NCBI GenBank assembly: GCA_945874735.1
Contig: CAMCHI010000001.1
Location: 112,662-176,661, forward strand
Direction: 5' to 3'
Source of the DNA: an uncultured Arcanobacterium sp.
Lineage (GTDB): Bacteria; Actinomycetota; Actinomycetes; Actinomycetales; Actinomycetaceae
DNA: 64,000 nucleotides
Shown in pieces: positions 8,985-18,232 of the stretch (position 1 is its first letter; every line of letters starts with the position of its first letter). The notes under the pieces were generated by a model. The model saw nothing but the letters and a program-made list of their open reading frames with translations. It made no database searches and had not been told where the DNA came from. Both the position numbers and the translations under genes were made by a program.

Positions 8985-10333
8985 TGGTAGAAGTAATGCC
9001 ACGGGCAACTAAAGCCTTTGTAGAAGATCCTAATGCTAATTATCCGGAGTTTAATGCAGTAGGTGGCGACTGGGCACAAATTGCGAAAGAAGCCGAAGAA
9101 CTAGGTGAAGAGCGCATTGTGGTTAATCTTGGCCCAGTGCATCCAGCTACTCACGGCGTGTTGCGTTTGCAAGTAGAACTAGACGGCGAAACCATCGAAG
9201 AAATTCGTGTAGCTACTGGTTTTTTGCATACGGGTATTGAGAAAAATATGGAATACCGCACCTGGACGCAAGGTGTAGCTTTCTGTACGCGCATGGATTA
9301 CTTAGCTCCAATTTTCCAAGAAGTAGCTTACTGCTTAGCAGTAGAGAAACTGTTAGGAATTACTGAGCAGATTCCAGAGCGTGCTAGTGCAATCCGAGTA
9401 TTGTTAATGGAACTTACTCGTATTAGCTCACATATCGTGGCTATTGGTTCTGGTGGTAATGAATTAGGTGCTACCACCATGATGACCTTAGCTTTCCGGT
9501 TGCGTGAAGATATTTTGCGTATCTTGGAAGATATAACTGGTCTGCGTATGAACCATGAATTTATTCGTCCTGGAGGAGTGCTAGAAGATATTCCTGCAGA
9601 CGGTATTGAATACATTAAAGATAAGCTACCTAATATCCGCAATACCATTTCGGAAATGCAGGATTTGACGATGGCTAATCCTATTTTCAAGATTCGCCAT
9701 GTAGATGTAGCAGTTTCTCCGCTATCTTCTATGATGGCTTTATCTATGACTGGCCCGTCGGTGCGCGCCGCAGGAGTGCCTTGGGACTTACGCAAGACTC
9801 AACCATACTGCGGATATGAAAAGTATGAGTTTGATGTACCAGTAGCGGATAAAGCAGATGCTTACAATCGTGTATTAATCCGTTTTGAAGAGTGCTATCA
9901 ATCTTTGCGTATCATCTACCAAGTATTAGACCAGTTAGAAAAGACTGCTGGGGAGCCAGTAATGGTGGCTGATAAAAAAATTGCATGGCCAGCTCAGCTT
10001 TCCATTTCCACGGACGGACAGGGGCAATCCTTAGGGCACGTTCAAGAAATTATGACTGAATCTATGGAATCTCTAATTCACCATTTCAAGTTGGTAACAG
10101 AAGGTTTCAGAGTTCCCCCTGGACAAGTATTCCAGCTGATTGAACATCCTAAAGGGGTGATGGGCGTGCATTTAGTTTCAGACGGAGGAACTCGTCCTTA
10201 CCGCGCGCATTTCCGGGATCCTGGTTTTAATAATTTGCAGTCTTTGAGCGTAATGGCAGAAGGGGCAATGTTGGCAGATACTATCGTAGCGTTAGCAATG
10301 ATTGACCCAGTGATGGGAGGGGTGGATCGCTAA
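8984..10333 (+). CDS. nuoD: NADH-quinone oxidoreductase subunit D
   Basis: 49-kDa-type subunit that forms the quinone-binding pocket with NuoB; 449 residues, related to the large subunit of [NiFe] hydrogenases. Seen: NLGPVHPATHGVLRLQVELDGE (pocket His region), GFLHTGIEKNMEYRTW, and FRDPGFNNLQSL with the conserved DPVMGGVDR C-terminus. Overlaps its neighbours by one base (TAATG). Confidence 0.96.
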   Translation: MVEVMPRATKAFVEDPNANYPEFNAVGGDWAQIAKEAEELGEERIVVNLGPVHPATHGVLRLQVELDGETIEEIRVATGFLHTGIEKNMEYRTWTQGVAFCTRMDYLAPIFQEVAYCLAVEKLLGITEQIPERASAIRVLLMELTRISSHIVAIGSGGNELGATTMMTLAFRLREDILRILEDITGLRMNHEFIRPGGVLEDIPADGIEYIKDKLPNIRNTISEMQDLTMANPIFKIRHVDVAVSPLSSMMALSMTGPSVRAAGVPWDLRKTQPYCGYEKYEFDVPVADKADAYNRVLIRFEECYQSLRIIYQVLDQLEKTAGEPVMVADKKIAWPAQLSISTDGQGQSLGHVQEIMTESMESLIHHFKLVTEGFRVPPGQVFQLIEHPKGVMGVHLVSDGGTRPYRAHFRDPGFNNLQSLSVMAEGAMLADTIVALAMIDPVMGGVDR

Positions 10334-11013
10334 TGTCAGAAAATTACAGTCCAGAAGTAGAAGCGCGGTTACGTGTCGATGCGGCAGCCGTAATTGCGCG
10401 CTATCCCCAATCCCGTTCGGCAATTATGCCGTTATTGCATTTAATTCAATCCGAGGATGGCTTTTGCTCGCCCCGCGGCATTGTATTAGTAGCAGATATT
10501 TTAGGGCTAACTCGTGCCCAAGTATCTGCTGTAGCTACTTTCTACTCCCAATATCGCCGTCATCCTAACGGAGAATACAACGTAGGAGTATGCACCAATT
10601 CCCTATGCGCAGTAATGGGTGGAGATATTATTTGGGATGAACTTACCGAATATGTGGGCGTAGGGCACGATGAAACTACCGCTGATGGAAAAATTACCTT
10701 AGAGCGTTTAGAGTGCAATGCAGGTTGCGATTATGCGCCAGTAATTATGGTGAATTGGGAATTCTTTGATAATCAAACCCCCACTAGCGCCAAACAAATA
10801 GTAGACGATATTCGCGCTGGTAAAGACATTCACCCCACACGCGGAGCAGATAAAGTACATACTTTTAAAGAAATTGAACGTGTATTGGCCGGTTTTGAGG
10901 ACGGGCACGTAGATGAGGGCGTAGGAGCGGGAGAAGCATCTTTACGTGGCTTGCGTATTGCCCGAGAAAAAGGTTGGACAGTTCCACAACCTAAGGAAGG
11001 AGCAGCCCAATGA
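10333..11013 (+). CDS. nuoE: NADH-quinone oxidoreductase subunit E
   Basis: 24-kDa-type thioredoxin-fold subunit of the NADH module with [2Fe-2S] cluster N1a. Cluster cysteines are in VCTNSLCAVMGG and LECNAGCDYAPV. At 226 residues it carries a C-terminal tail of about 50 residues after the core (from HPTRGADKV), which looks linker-like. Overlaps nuoD by one base and nuoF by four. Confidence 0.95.
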   Translation: MSENYSPEVEARLRVDAAAVIARYPQSRSAIMPLLHLIQSEDGFCSPRGIVLVADILGLTRAQVSAVATFYSQYRRHPNGEYNVGVCTNSLCAVMGGDIIWDELTEYVGVGHDETTADGKITLERLECNAGCDYAPVIMVNWEFFDNQTPTSAKQIVDDIRAGKDIHPTRGADKVHTFKEIERVLAGFEDGHVDEGVGAGEASLRGLRIAREKGWTVPQPKEGAAQ

Positions 11014-12353
11014 CAGAATTTACTGGGCCGGGGCTATTAGCACCTGTTTTGAGTGATAACTGGGATCAAGCTCGTTCTTGGACATTAGAAACTTACCGCA
11101 ATGGTGGTGGTTACCAAGCATTAGCTAAAGCTTGGGAATTAAAATCGCAAGATGAAGCTGCTATTACCAACCTAGTAAAAGAATCTGGGTTGCGTGGACG
11201 TGGCGGAGCTGGCTTCCCAACTGGTCTGAAATGGTCGTTCTTACCAGTGCCAGATGGTGGTCCACGCTATCTGGTAGTAAACGCAGACGAATCAGAACCA
11301 GGTACTTGTAAAGACATCCCGTTTATGATGGCAAATCCGCATCTGCTAATTGAAGGCATGGCTATTTGTATGCTGGCAATTGGTGGTAATCACGGATTTA
11401 TTTATCTACGTGGTGAAGTAGTACATGTTTATCGCCGTTTGTTAGCAGCAGTACGGGAAGCTCGAGAAGCTGGTATTCTCGGTAAAGGTTTAGGACCAAA
11501 TAAAGATTACGATTTAGACATTACCGTACACGCAGGCGCGGGCGCTTATATTTGTGGTGAAGAAACTGCTCTGCTTGATTCTTTAGAAGGTTTCCGCGGT
11601 CAGCCGCGCTTAAAACCACCTTTCCCAGCAGTGGCTGGTTTGTACGCTCGCCCCACAGTAGTAAATAACGTAGAATCCATTGCTTCCGTGCCAGGTATTA
11701 TTAAGCACGGTGTGGAATGGTTTACTAAGATGGGTGAAGGCACGCAAAACTCGCGTGGGCACGGGTTATTCTCGCTTTCGGGACACGTGAAGAATCCTGG
11801 ACAGTATGAAGCACCTTTCGGAATCACCATGCGGGAATTAATCGACTTAGCAGGCGGTATCCGTGAAGGTCACGAGCTTAAGTTCTTCGTAGTAGGTGGT
11901 TCGTCAGTGCCTATCTGGACTGCTGAACATTTAGATATTCCATTGGGATACGAAGAAGTAGCAGGGGGTGGATCGATGCTGGCCACTCGTGCAATCCAGA
12001 TTTTTGACGAAACCGTATCGGTAGTGCGGGTAATTTCGCGGTGGACTGATTTTTATCAGCATGAATCTTGCGGTAAGTGTACTCCATGTAGAGAAGGTAC
12101 TTTCTGGATGCGCCAAATTATGCACCGTTTAGAACAAGGTAAAGGTCAGCCAGGAGATGTAGATTTGCTACATGAAATAGCTAGCAATATTGCGGGACGT
12201 TCTTTCTGTGCTTTAGGAGATGCGGCTGCTACTCCAGTGCTTTCCGGTATTGAAAAATTCCGTGCAGAATTTGAACAAGGCTATACCACGCCGTGGCATG
12301 AAATTTATCCAGCAGAAAAATCGGCTCTTTTTAACGAAGTAGGTGCTAAGTGA
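11010..12353 (+). CDS. nuoF: NADH-quinone oxidoreductase subunit F (NADH/FMN site)
   Basis: 51-kDa-type subunit where NADH is oxidised; binds FMN and the [4Fe-4S] cluster N3. 447 residues. Visible: GLRGRGGAGFPTGLKW (nucleotide loop), NADESEPGTCKD, GAGAYICGEETALLDSLEG (FMN) and ESCGKCTPCREG with SFCALGD supplying the cluster cysteines. Full family length. The stop overlaps the GTG start of nuoG by four bases. Confidence 0.97.
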   Translation: MTEFTGPGLLAPVLSDNWDQARSWTLETYRNGGGYQALAKAWELKSQDEAAITNLVKESGLRGRGGAGFPTGLKWSFLPVPDGGPRYLVVNADESEPGTCKDIPFMMANPHLLIEGMAICMLAIGGNHGFIYLRGEVVHVYRRLLAAVREAREAGILGKGLGPNKDYDLDITVHAGAGAYICGEETALLDSLEGFRGQPRLKPPFPAVAGLYARPTVVNNVESIASVPGIIKHGVEWFTKMGEGTQNSRGHGLFSLSGHVKNPGQYEAPFGITMRELIDLAGGIREGHELKFFVVGGSSVPIWTAEHLDIPLGYEEVAGGGSMLATRAIQIFDETVSVVRVISRWTDFYQHESCGKCTPCREGTFWMRQIMHRLEQGKGQPGDVDLLHEIASNIAGRSFCALGDAAATPVLSGIEKFRAEFEQGYTTPWHEIYPAEKSALFNEVGAK

Positions 12354-14917
12354 CCACGCAAACTCCGGTAGAAATGATTGAGCTTAAAGTAGACGGCAAA
12401 TCAGTTAGCGTGCCTAAAGGTACGTTAATTATTCGAGCAGCCGAAAAAGTAGGCGTACATATTCCGCGCTTCTGCGATCATCCTTTGTTGAAACCAGCAG
12501 CAGCTTGTCGGCAGTGTCTAGTGGAAGTAGCTATGCCTAATCGAGATGGCGTAGTAGCTAAAATGCCAAAACCGCAGCCGGCTTGCGCAGTTACGGTTGC
12601 ACCACAGATGGAAGTGTATTCGGCTAAGAGTTCTCCCGTGGCAGAAAAAGCTCAGCACGGTATCATGGAATTCTTACTGATCAACCATCCAATGGACTGC
12701 CCAGTATGTGATAAAGCAGGTGAATGTCCGCTCCAAAATCAAGCGATGACTGATGGTAGAACTAAGTCGCGTTTTGTGGATATTAAGCGTACATATCCTA
12801 AGCCTATTTCAGTTTCTTCCCAGATTCTGCTGGATCGTGACCGCTGTATTCTCTGTCAGCGTTGTACTCGTTTCTCCAGCCAAATCGCGGGCGATCCTTT
12901 CATTCAATTACAGGGACGTGGAGGCGGTACTCCTGGATACGGTATTCATGCTTTGCATGGCTCCCAAATCGGCAACTTTGATGCCACTACCTTAGATTTT
13001 GCTACTACCGAGGGCAAGCACGCTCCTGTGGTAGAAAATGAAGTAGTAGGTCCACAAGGTGTCGCTGGACATTGTGGTGGCTTTGCTGCTGGCCCAGTGG
13101 GAGTAGCAGAAGCAGACGTAGAAGGAAAGCCGTTTGCTTCTTATTTCTCAGGTAACGTTATTCAGATTTGTCCAGTGGGTGCGCTCACTTCAGCAGCTTA
13201 TCGTTTCCGTGCCCGTCCATTCGATTTAGTTTCGGTAGATTCTATAACTGAACATGACGCATCGGGTGCAGCTTTACGTGTAGACTATCGACGCGGTGCG
13301 GTAGTGCGCCGGTTAGCTGGTAGTGATCCAGCAGTAAACGAAGACTGGATTACTGACAAAGATAGATTTGCATTCCGTTGGCAAAACGGGCCAGACCGTA
13401 TCTTGTACCCACGGGTAGCTGGGGGAGAGAATGTGTCTTGGTATGAGGCCTTAGAAACTGCGGCTAATGGTTTACGTAAAGCTAAGCAAGTGGGGGTAAT
13501 CGTAGGTGGACGGCTCACTCTAGAGGACTCTTTAGCTTACTCTAAGTTTGCGCGAGTAGCTTTACAAACTAATAATATTGATTTCCGCACCACTGTAGGA
13601 GGAGCAGAAGAATCAGCATTTTTAGCTGCATGTGTGGCTGGTACTGGACAAGGTGTTACCTACACTGAGCTGGAGAATGCTGGACATGTATTGACGGTTG
13701 GTTTGGAAGCCGAAGACGAATGTGGCACTGTTTTCTTACGTTTACGTAAAGGTGCTTTAGCAAAAACCACGGCAGTTTCGGTAATTTCTGCATACGAAAC
13801 GCGGGGCACGGCTAAAATGTTGGCGCGGTTTGTGCCAGCAGTTCCAGGCACAGAAGCAGCACTTTTAGATGGAGTGGCAGAAGGTGCTACGGGAGAATTA
13901 GCAGCGCTTTATAGTGATTTACAAAAGCCAGGTGCAGTAATTCTTGTAGGTGAACGCTTAGCGCAAGTACCTGGTGGTTTGAGTGCAGCAGTGCGATTAG
14001 CACAACGTACAGGTGCGAAGCTGGCTTGGATTCCACGTCGTGCCGGAGCGCGCGGTGCGGTAGAAGCCGGTGTAATGCCAGAGCTGCTCCCAGGAGGTCG
14101 TTTAGTAAACGATCCGGTGGCGCGAGAAAATCTGGCAGCTCTTTGGAATGTGGCGCAATTACCTGATAGTCCAGGTTTAGACACTGCGCAAATGCTCACG
14201 GCTGCCGCTCAAGGAGAATTAGACGCACTCATACTTGCCGGTGTGGAATTAGCTGATTTGCCTGCTGGAGCAGCTAAGGCACTATCTAATACTTTTGTAA
14301 TACAGCTAGAAGTACGAGACACTGAAACTGCACAATATGCAGACGTGCTATTACCAGTAGCTCCACCGGCAGAAAAAGGTGGAACTTTTGTGAATTGGGA
14401 AGGACGTTTGCGTCCGTTTGGACAAGTGCTTACCTCTACTCAGTTACCAGATCGGCGGGTATTAAATGAGTTAGCTGCCCAGTTAGGGGTAGAGCTCGGA
14501 TTTGGCACTCTAAAAGAAGCTGTAGATGAGTACACTAAAGTATGTGCTTGGACGGGAGCACGAGGAGCAATGCCTGATTTTACTTCTACTGCTTTAGAAA
14601 CTGGCGGAGGAGTAGTATTAGCTACTTGGAAACAAATGCTAGATGCGGGTGCTTTGCAATCGTTCGAGCCTTACTTAGCTAATACTGCACGTAAACCAGT
14701 TGCGCTGCTATCTCCAGCTACTGCTATGCAATTCCAAATTACGCACGCTTTGGAACTTACCGGAACCACTGGTTCGTTAATTTTTGAGGTAGCAACAGTG
14801 GAAATGCCTGACGGGGTAGTTTGGGTGCCTCAAAACGCAGTAGGTTATTCCTTAGCGCAAATTGGTGCGGGAGCGGGCGACCGTGTAGGTATCGCAAATG
14901 CGGAGGTGACGAAGTGA
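12350..14917 (+). CDS. nuoG: NADH-quinone oxidoreductase subunit G, with an unusual internal insertion
   Basis: Large iron-sulphur subunit of the NADH module, 855 residues, GTG start. N-terminal [2Fe-2S] ligands Cys42, Cys53, Cys56, Cys79; the His-Cys cluster at His113, Cys117, Cys120, Cys126; and a [4Fe-4S] site at Cys166, Cys169, Cys172, Cys274 (IQICPVGAL). Between Cys172 and Cys274, where related actinobacterial proteins have a linker of roughly 20 residues after the GD pair, there are 78 residues (about 183-260), Gly-rich with His203, His224, His241 and Cys242. The molybdopterin-like C-terminal half follows but is divergent (no cofactor expected). The insertion is in frame and codon use does not change, so it is part of the protein. 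Overlaps nuoF and nuoH by three to four bases. Confidence 0.95.
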   Translation: MTTQTPVEMIELKVDGKSVSVPKGTLIIRAAEKVGVHIPRFCDHPLLKPAAACRQCLVEVAMPNRDGVVAKMPKPQPACAVTVAPQMEVYSAKSSPVAEKAQHGIMEFLLINHPMDCPVCDKAGECPLQNQAMTDGRTKSRFVDIKRTYPKPISVSSQILLDRDRCILCQRCTRFSSQIAGDPFIQLQGRGGGTPGYGIHALHGSQIGNFDATTLDFATTEGKHAPVVENEVVGPQGVAGHCGGFAAGPVGVAEADVEGKPFASYFSGNVIQICPVGALTSAAYRFRARPFDLVSVDSITEHDASGAALRVDYRRGAVVRRLAGSDPAVNEDWITDKDRFAFRWQNGPDRILYPRVAGGENVSWYEALETAANGLRKAKQVGVIVGGRLTLEDSLAYSKFARVALQTNNIDFRTTVGGAEESAFLAACVAGTGQGVTYTELENAGHVLTVGLEAEDECGTVFLRLRKGALAKTTAVSVISAYETRGTAKMLARFVPAVPGTEAALLDGVAEGATGELAALYSDLQKPGAVILVGERLAQVPGGLSAAVRLAQRTGAKLAWIPRRAGARGAVEAGVMPELLPGGRLVNDPVARENLAALWNVAQLPDSPGLDTAQMLTAAAQGELDALILAGVELADLPAGAAKALSNTFVIQLEVRDTETAQYADVLLPVAPPAEKGGTFVNWEGRLRPFGQVLTSTQLPDRRVLNELAAQLGVELGFGTLKEAVDEYTKVCAWTGARGAMPDFTSTALETGGGVVLATWKQMLDAGALQSFEPYLANTARKPVALLSPATAMQFQITHALELTGTTGSLIFEVATVEMPDGVVWVPQNAVGYSLAQIGAGAGDRVGIANAEVTK

Positions 14918-16242
14918 ATATCGCTATGACCGTTCAGGTTGCTGATTTTTCTCAAGACACTTGGTGGCTTTTAGTAATTAAAGCGCTATTCATCGTAGTG
15001 TATTTGATTTTCTCAGTAATTTTTGCACTCTGGTTTGAGCGTCGGTTACTGGCTAAAATGCAAAACCGACTAGGTCCTAACACCGTAGGGCCATTCGGTT
15101 TAGGTCAGTCCTTCCCAGACGCAGTAAAACTTCTTTTTAAAGAGGACTTTAATCTAAAAGGTGCAGACCGCGTAGTTTACTTCTTAGCTCCAGCGGTTTC
15201 TGCTTTATGTGCTTTTGTGCTTATGGCGGTAATTCCGCTCGGCCCTGCAGTATCGATTTTTGGGATTCAAACGCCATTGCAACTCACAGATTCCCCAGTA
15301 GCGATGCTGTTTATTCTGGCCACAGCGGCTCTAGGAGAATATGGTTTAGTGTTAGGTGGTTGGTCAGCTAAGTCCACTTTGCCACTATACGGTTCGGTAC
15401 GTTCCGCTACGCAGATGATTTCCTACGAACTAGCCCAAGGTTTATCGTTAGTAACGGTATTTATCCTTAATCGCACTATGTCTACCTCGGGAATTATTTC
15501 GGGTCAGCAAGAATTATGGAACATCTTACTCTTAGCACCTGCATTCTTAATCTACTTGGTGACGATGTTTGGTGAAACTAACCGTTTGCCTTTCGACCTT
15601 CCAGAAGCAGAAGGTGAAATCGTGGCTGGGCCACACCTAGAGTATTCATCGATGAAGTTCGGCTGGTACTACTTATCGGAATACATTGCTATGTTAAATC
15701 TTTCGATGGTAGCAACTACCGTATTCTTTGGTGGATGGCAGGCAGGCCCGATTTTGACTTCTCTCTTTGGGCTCTGGGGTGGTAATCCAAACGTGGGTTG
15801 GTTACCAATGCTGTGGTTTATCGCTAAGACTTGGTGTTTTATGGGTCTATTTGTATGGGTACGTGGTTCGGCACTGCGTTTCCGCTACGATCAATTCATG
15901 CATTTGGGTTGGAAGGGATTAATCCCAGCTGCCCTAATCTGGTTGGCAATCGTAATGACGGTAATTGGCATTAATGCGGTATATCCAATGAATGCCACCA
16001 ATGTATTAATTATTTTGTCTACTGGCTTTACCTTAATCATGCTTATTTGGGCATTTGGAGAAGAAACGGTAAAACCATCCCAAGCAGAATTAATTGCCAA
16101 GCGGGAAAAAGAAGAATTTACGGGCTTTGAGAATGGCTACCCAGTGCCACCTTTGCCAGGACAGCACTTGCCACCATCGGCTCGGTCGCAACGCAAAAGT
16201 AGCAATACAGCTACCATAGTAGTAGATTCGGAGGGTCAATAA
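14914..16242 (+). CDS. nuoH: NADH-quinone oxidoreductase subunit H
   Basis: Membrane subunit that joins the quinone site to the pump, about 442 residues and eight to nine helices. Signature loops: [38 protein letters not shown] and [22 protein letters not shown] 14914 is taken as the start because GGAGG sits seven bases upstream and its GTGA overlaps the nuoG stop; ATG 14926 is an alternative. The frame continues upstream to 14821 inside nuoG but without a ribosome binding site. Confidence 0.94.
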   Translation: MNIAMTVQVADFSQDTWWLLVIKALFIVVYLIFSVIFALWFERRLLAKMQNRLGPNTVGPFGLGQSFPDAVKLLFKEDFNLKGADRVVYFLAPAVSALCAFVLMAVIPLGPAVSIFGIQTPLQLTDSPVAMLFILATAALGEYGLVLGGWSAKSTLPLYGSVRSATQMISYELAQGLSLVTVFILNRTMSTSGIISGQQELWNILLLAPAFLIYLVTMFGETNRLPFDLPEAEGEIVAGPHLEYSSMKFGWYYLSEYIAMLNLSMVATTVFFGGWQAGPILTSLFGLWGGNPNVGWLPMLWFIAKTWCFMGLFVWVRGSALRFRYDQFMHLGWKGLIPAALIWLAIVMTVIGINAVYPMNATNVLIILSTGFTLIMLIWAFGEETVKPSQAELIAKREKEEFTGFENGYPVPPLPGQHLPPSARSQRKSSNTATIVVDSEGQ

Positions 16243-16961
16243 TGACTGAGCAAGTAATTACAGAACAGACCCCTCATGAGCAACTACCAGTTACCAAAAC
16301 TGGTATTGCCCAGCCTGATAAGGCTCTCTACAGCCCAAACAAGAAAGGGCCATTAGGTAGATTATTTGCTCCTGTGGCAGGATTTGGAGTAACTTTCTCT
16401 ACGATTTTCCGTCCTACGGTTACTGAACAGTACCCATATGTGAAAGTACCTCCTCGTCCTCGTTATCACGGTATGCACCGACTAAACCGTTATGCTGACG
16501 GATTAGAAAAATGTATTGGTTGTGAATTATGTGCATGGGCTTGTCCAGCAGATGCTATTTATGTGGAAGCTGGCACGAACACTCCTACTGCGCAGTATTC
16601 TCCAGGAGAACGTTACGGCAAGGTTTACCAGATTAATTACTTGCGTTGTATTTTCTGCGGTTTCTGTATTCAAGCCTGCCCAACTCGTGCTTTAACGATG
16701 TCTACTGATTATGAAGTAGCAGGACAAACTCGTGAATCCATGATTTACGAGAAGCAAGATATTCTTATTCCATTGGCAGAAGGAATGTTGAATACTCCAC
16801 ACCCAATGGTGGAGGGTACCTCTGATGCTGATTATTATCGCGGACGAGTAACTGGGCCAACGGCTGCTCAGATAGCATGGGTGAGTGAACATCGTCCGGA
16901 AGATACTACTTTACGCACTGCGATAACTACCGGAAACGAGCTTGAAGGAGAGAATGCGTAA
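16242..16961 (+). CDS. nuoI: NADH-quinone oxidoreductase subunit I
   Basis: Ferredoxin-like subunit with two [4Fe-4S] clusters (N6a/N6b) that link the NADH arm to N2. Both motifs are intact: [12 protein letters not shown] and [12 protein letters not shown]. 239 residues, with a 50-residue N-terminal and 60-residue C-terminal extension around the core. Overlaps nuoH and nuoJ by one base each. Confidence 0.96.
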   Translation: MTEQVITEQTPHEQLPVTKTGIAQPDKALYSPNKKGPLGRLFAPVAGFGVTFSTIFRPTVTEQYPYVKVPPRPRYHGMHRLNRYADGLEKCIGCELCAWACPADAIYVEAGTNTPTAQYSPGERYGKVYQINYLRCIFCGFCIQACPTRALTMSTDYEVAGQTRESMIYEKQDILIPLAEGMLNTPHPMVEGTSDADYYRGRVTGPTAAQIAWVSEHRPEDTTLRTAITTGNELEGENA

Positions 16962-17914
16962 TGGAATCTGCAGTTGCTGCTGGAACTATCTCTATGGGTG
17001 AGACTTTACTTTTTGCCATGTTGGCTGGTTCGATGGTGCTTGCTGCTATTTTCGGATTGCTCTTTACCCGCCGAGCAGTTTATACCGTTATCTCTATTAT
17101 TTTTGTAATGGTAGGTTTTGCTTTCCTCTACACCATGCTGGAAGCGCCATTTATGGGTGTAGCACAAGTGGTGGTTTATACAGGCGCAATTTTAATGATG
17201 TTCTTGTTTGTGCTGATGTTAATTGGTGTAGACCCTGCCGATTCCGGACATGAAACTCTAAAAGGAGTGCGTCCGGTAGCTCTTTTAGGTGGAGCAGGTA
17301 TGTTGTCTTGCTTGGTGGCGATGGTGTTATATACCAAAAATCCAAGTATGGCAGGTTTAGAAGTAGCTAATGCAGAAACGAACCCTGTAGGAGTAGCTAA
17401 ACTTATTTTCTCCCATCATGTTTTGACTTTGGAGCTCACTGGTACGTTACTTATTGTGGCTGCGTTAGGAGCAATGACTTTAACACACCGGGATCGTGTA
17501 TTTGCGCGCAAGACACAAGAAGACTTGGCGCATGAAAGAATGCAAGCCTTTAGCGCGCAGGGAGTGCATCCAGGTGGTTTACCAAACTCGGGTGTGTATG
17601 CGGAATCTAATTCATCTACCAACCCGGCTTTAACTGCCTATGGGCAGCCATTGAAGCAGTCGGTAAATCGCGTATTGCAAATTCGGGGACAAGCTCGACA
17701 AGTGGCAGAAGTTTCACCAGCAACCGTAGCACGTATTGCGCGTGGAGAAGCCTTATCGGGTCCTGAAACTTATGGCAAAGTGGCACTATCGCAGATTGCT
17801 GGTATGCCTGGAGAAGAAGCTCCTAATTATGCCAGCCTTACCGAAACACCAGCACAAATAGCTGATTTGGCAGAAACTCCAGCAGCTGTAACGGAAGCGG
17901 AGGAACAGAACTAA
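16961..17914 (+). CDS. nuoJ: NADH-quinone oxidoreductase subunit J
   Basis: Membrane subunit with five helices in the first ~170 residues, including the family stretch [20 protein letters not shown] (pi-bulge helix region). 317 residues in all: the last ~145 form a hydrophilic Ala/Glu/Thr-rich cytoplasmic tail typical of actinobacterial NuoJ and absent from E. coli. The tail is likely disordered. One-base TAATG overlaps on both sides. Confidence 0.94.
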   Translation: MESAVAAGTISMGETLLFAMLAGSMVLAAIFGLLFTRRAVYTVISIIFVMVGFAFLYTMLEAPFMGVAQVVVYTGAILMMFLFVLMLIGVDPADSGHETLKGVRPVALLGGAGMLSCLVAMVLYTKNPSMAGLEVANAETNPVGVAKLIFSHHVLTLELTGTLLIVAALGAMTLTHRDRVFARKTQEDLAHERMQAFSAQGVHPGGLPNSGVYAESNSSTNPALTAYGQPLKQSVNRVLQIRGQARQVAEVSPATVARIARGEALSGPETYGKVALSQIAGMPGEEAPNYASLTETPAQIADLAETPAAVTEAEEQN

Positions 17915-18213
17915 TGAACCTAATGTATTATGTAGTACTTTCCTTAGTACTTTTCGTTATTGGTGGAGCTACCGTGTTAATTCGGCGCAACGGAATTATT
18001 GCAGTGCTAGGTATTGAAATCATGCTTAACTCGTGCAATCTGGCGCTCATCACTTTCTCTCGTATGTGGGGAAATTTAGAGGGACAGATTTTTGCATTCT
18101 TCGTGATGGTCGTGGCAGCTGCTGAAGTAGTAGTGGGCTTGGCAATCATCGTATCCATATTCCAGACCCGCAGGTCGGCTTCGCTAGACGGCGCTAACCT
18201 CATGAAGAACTAA
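17914..18213 (+). CDS. nuoK: NADH-quinone oxidoreductase subunit K
   Basis: 99-residue antiporter-like small membrane subunit with three helices. The conserved glutamates in the membrane are seen in [15 protein letters not shown] and [11 protein letters not shown]. Starts on the nuoJ stop (TAATG). Nineteen bases separate it from nuoL. Confidence 0.95.
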   Translation: MNLMYYVVLSLVLFVIGGATVLIRRNGIIAVLGIEIMLNSCNLALITFSRMWGNLEGQIFAFFVMVVAAAEVVVGLAIIVSIFQTRRSASLDGANLMKN

Positions 18214-18232
18214 GGAAGTAGGTGCGATTAAA

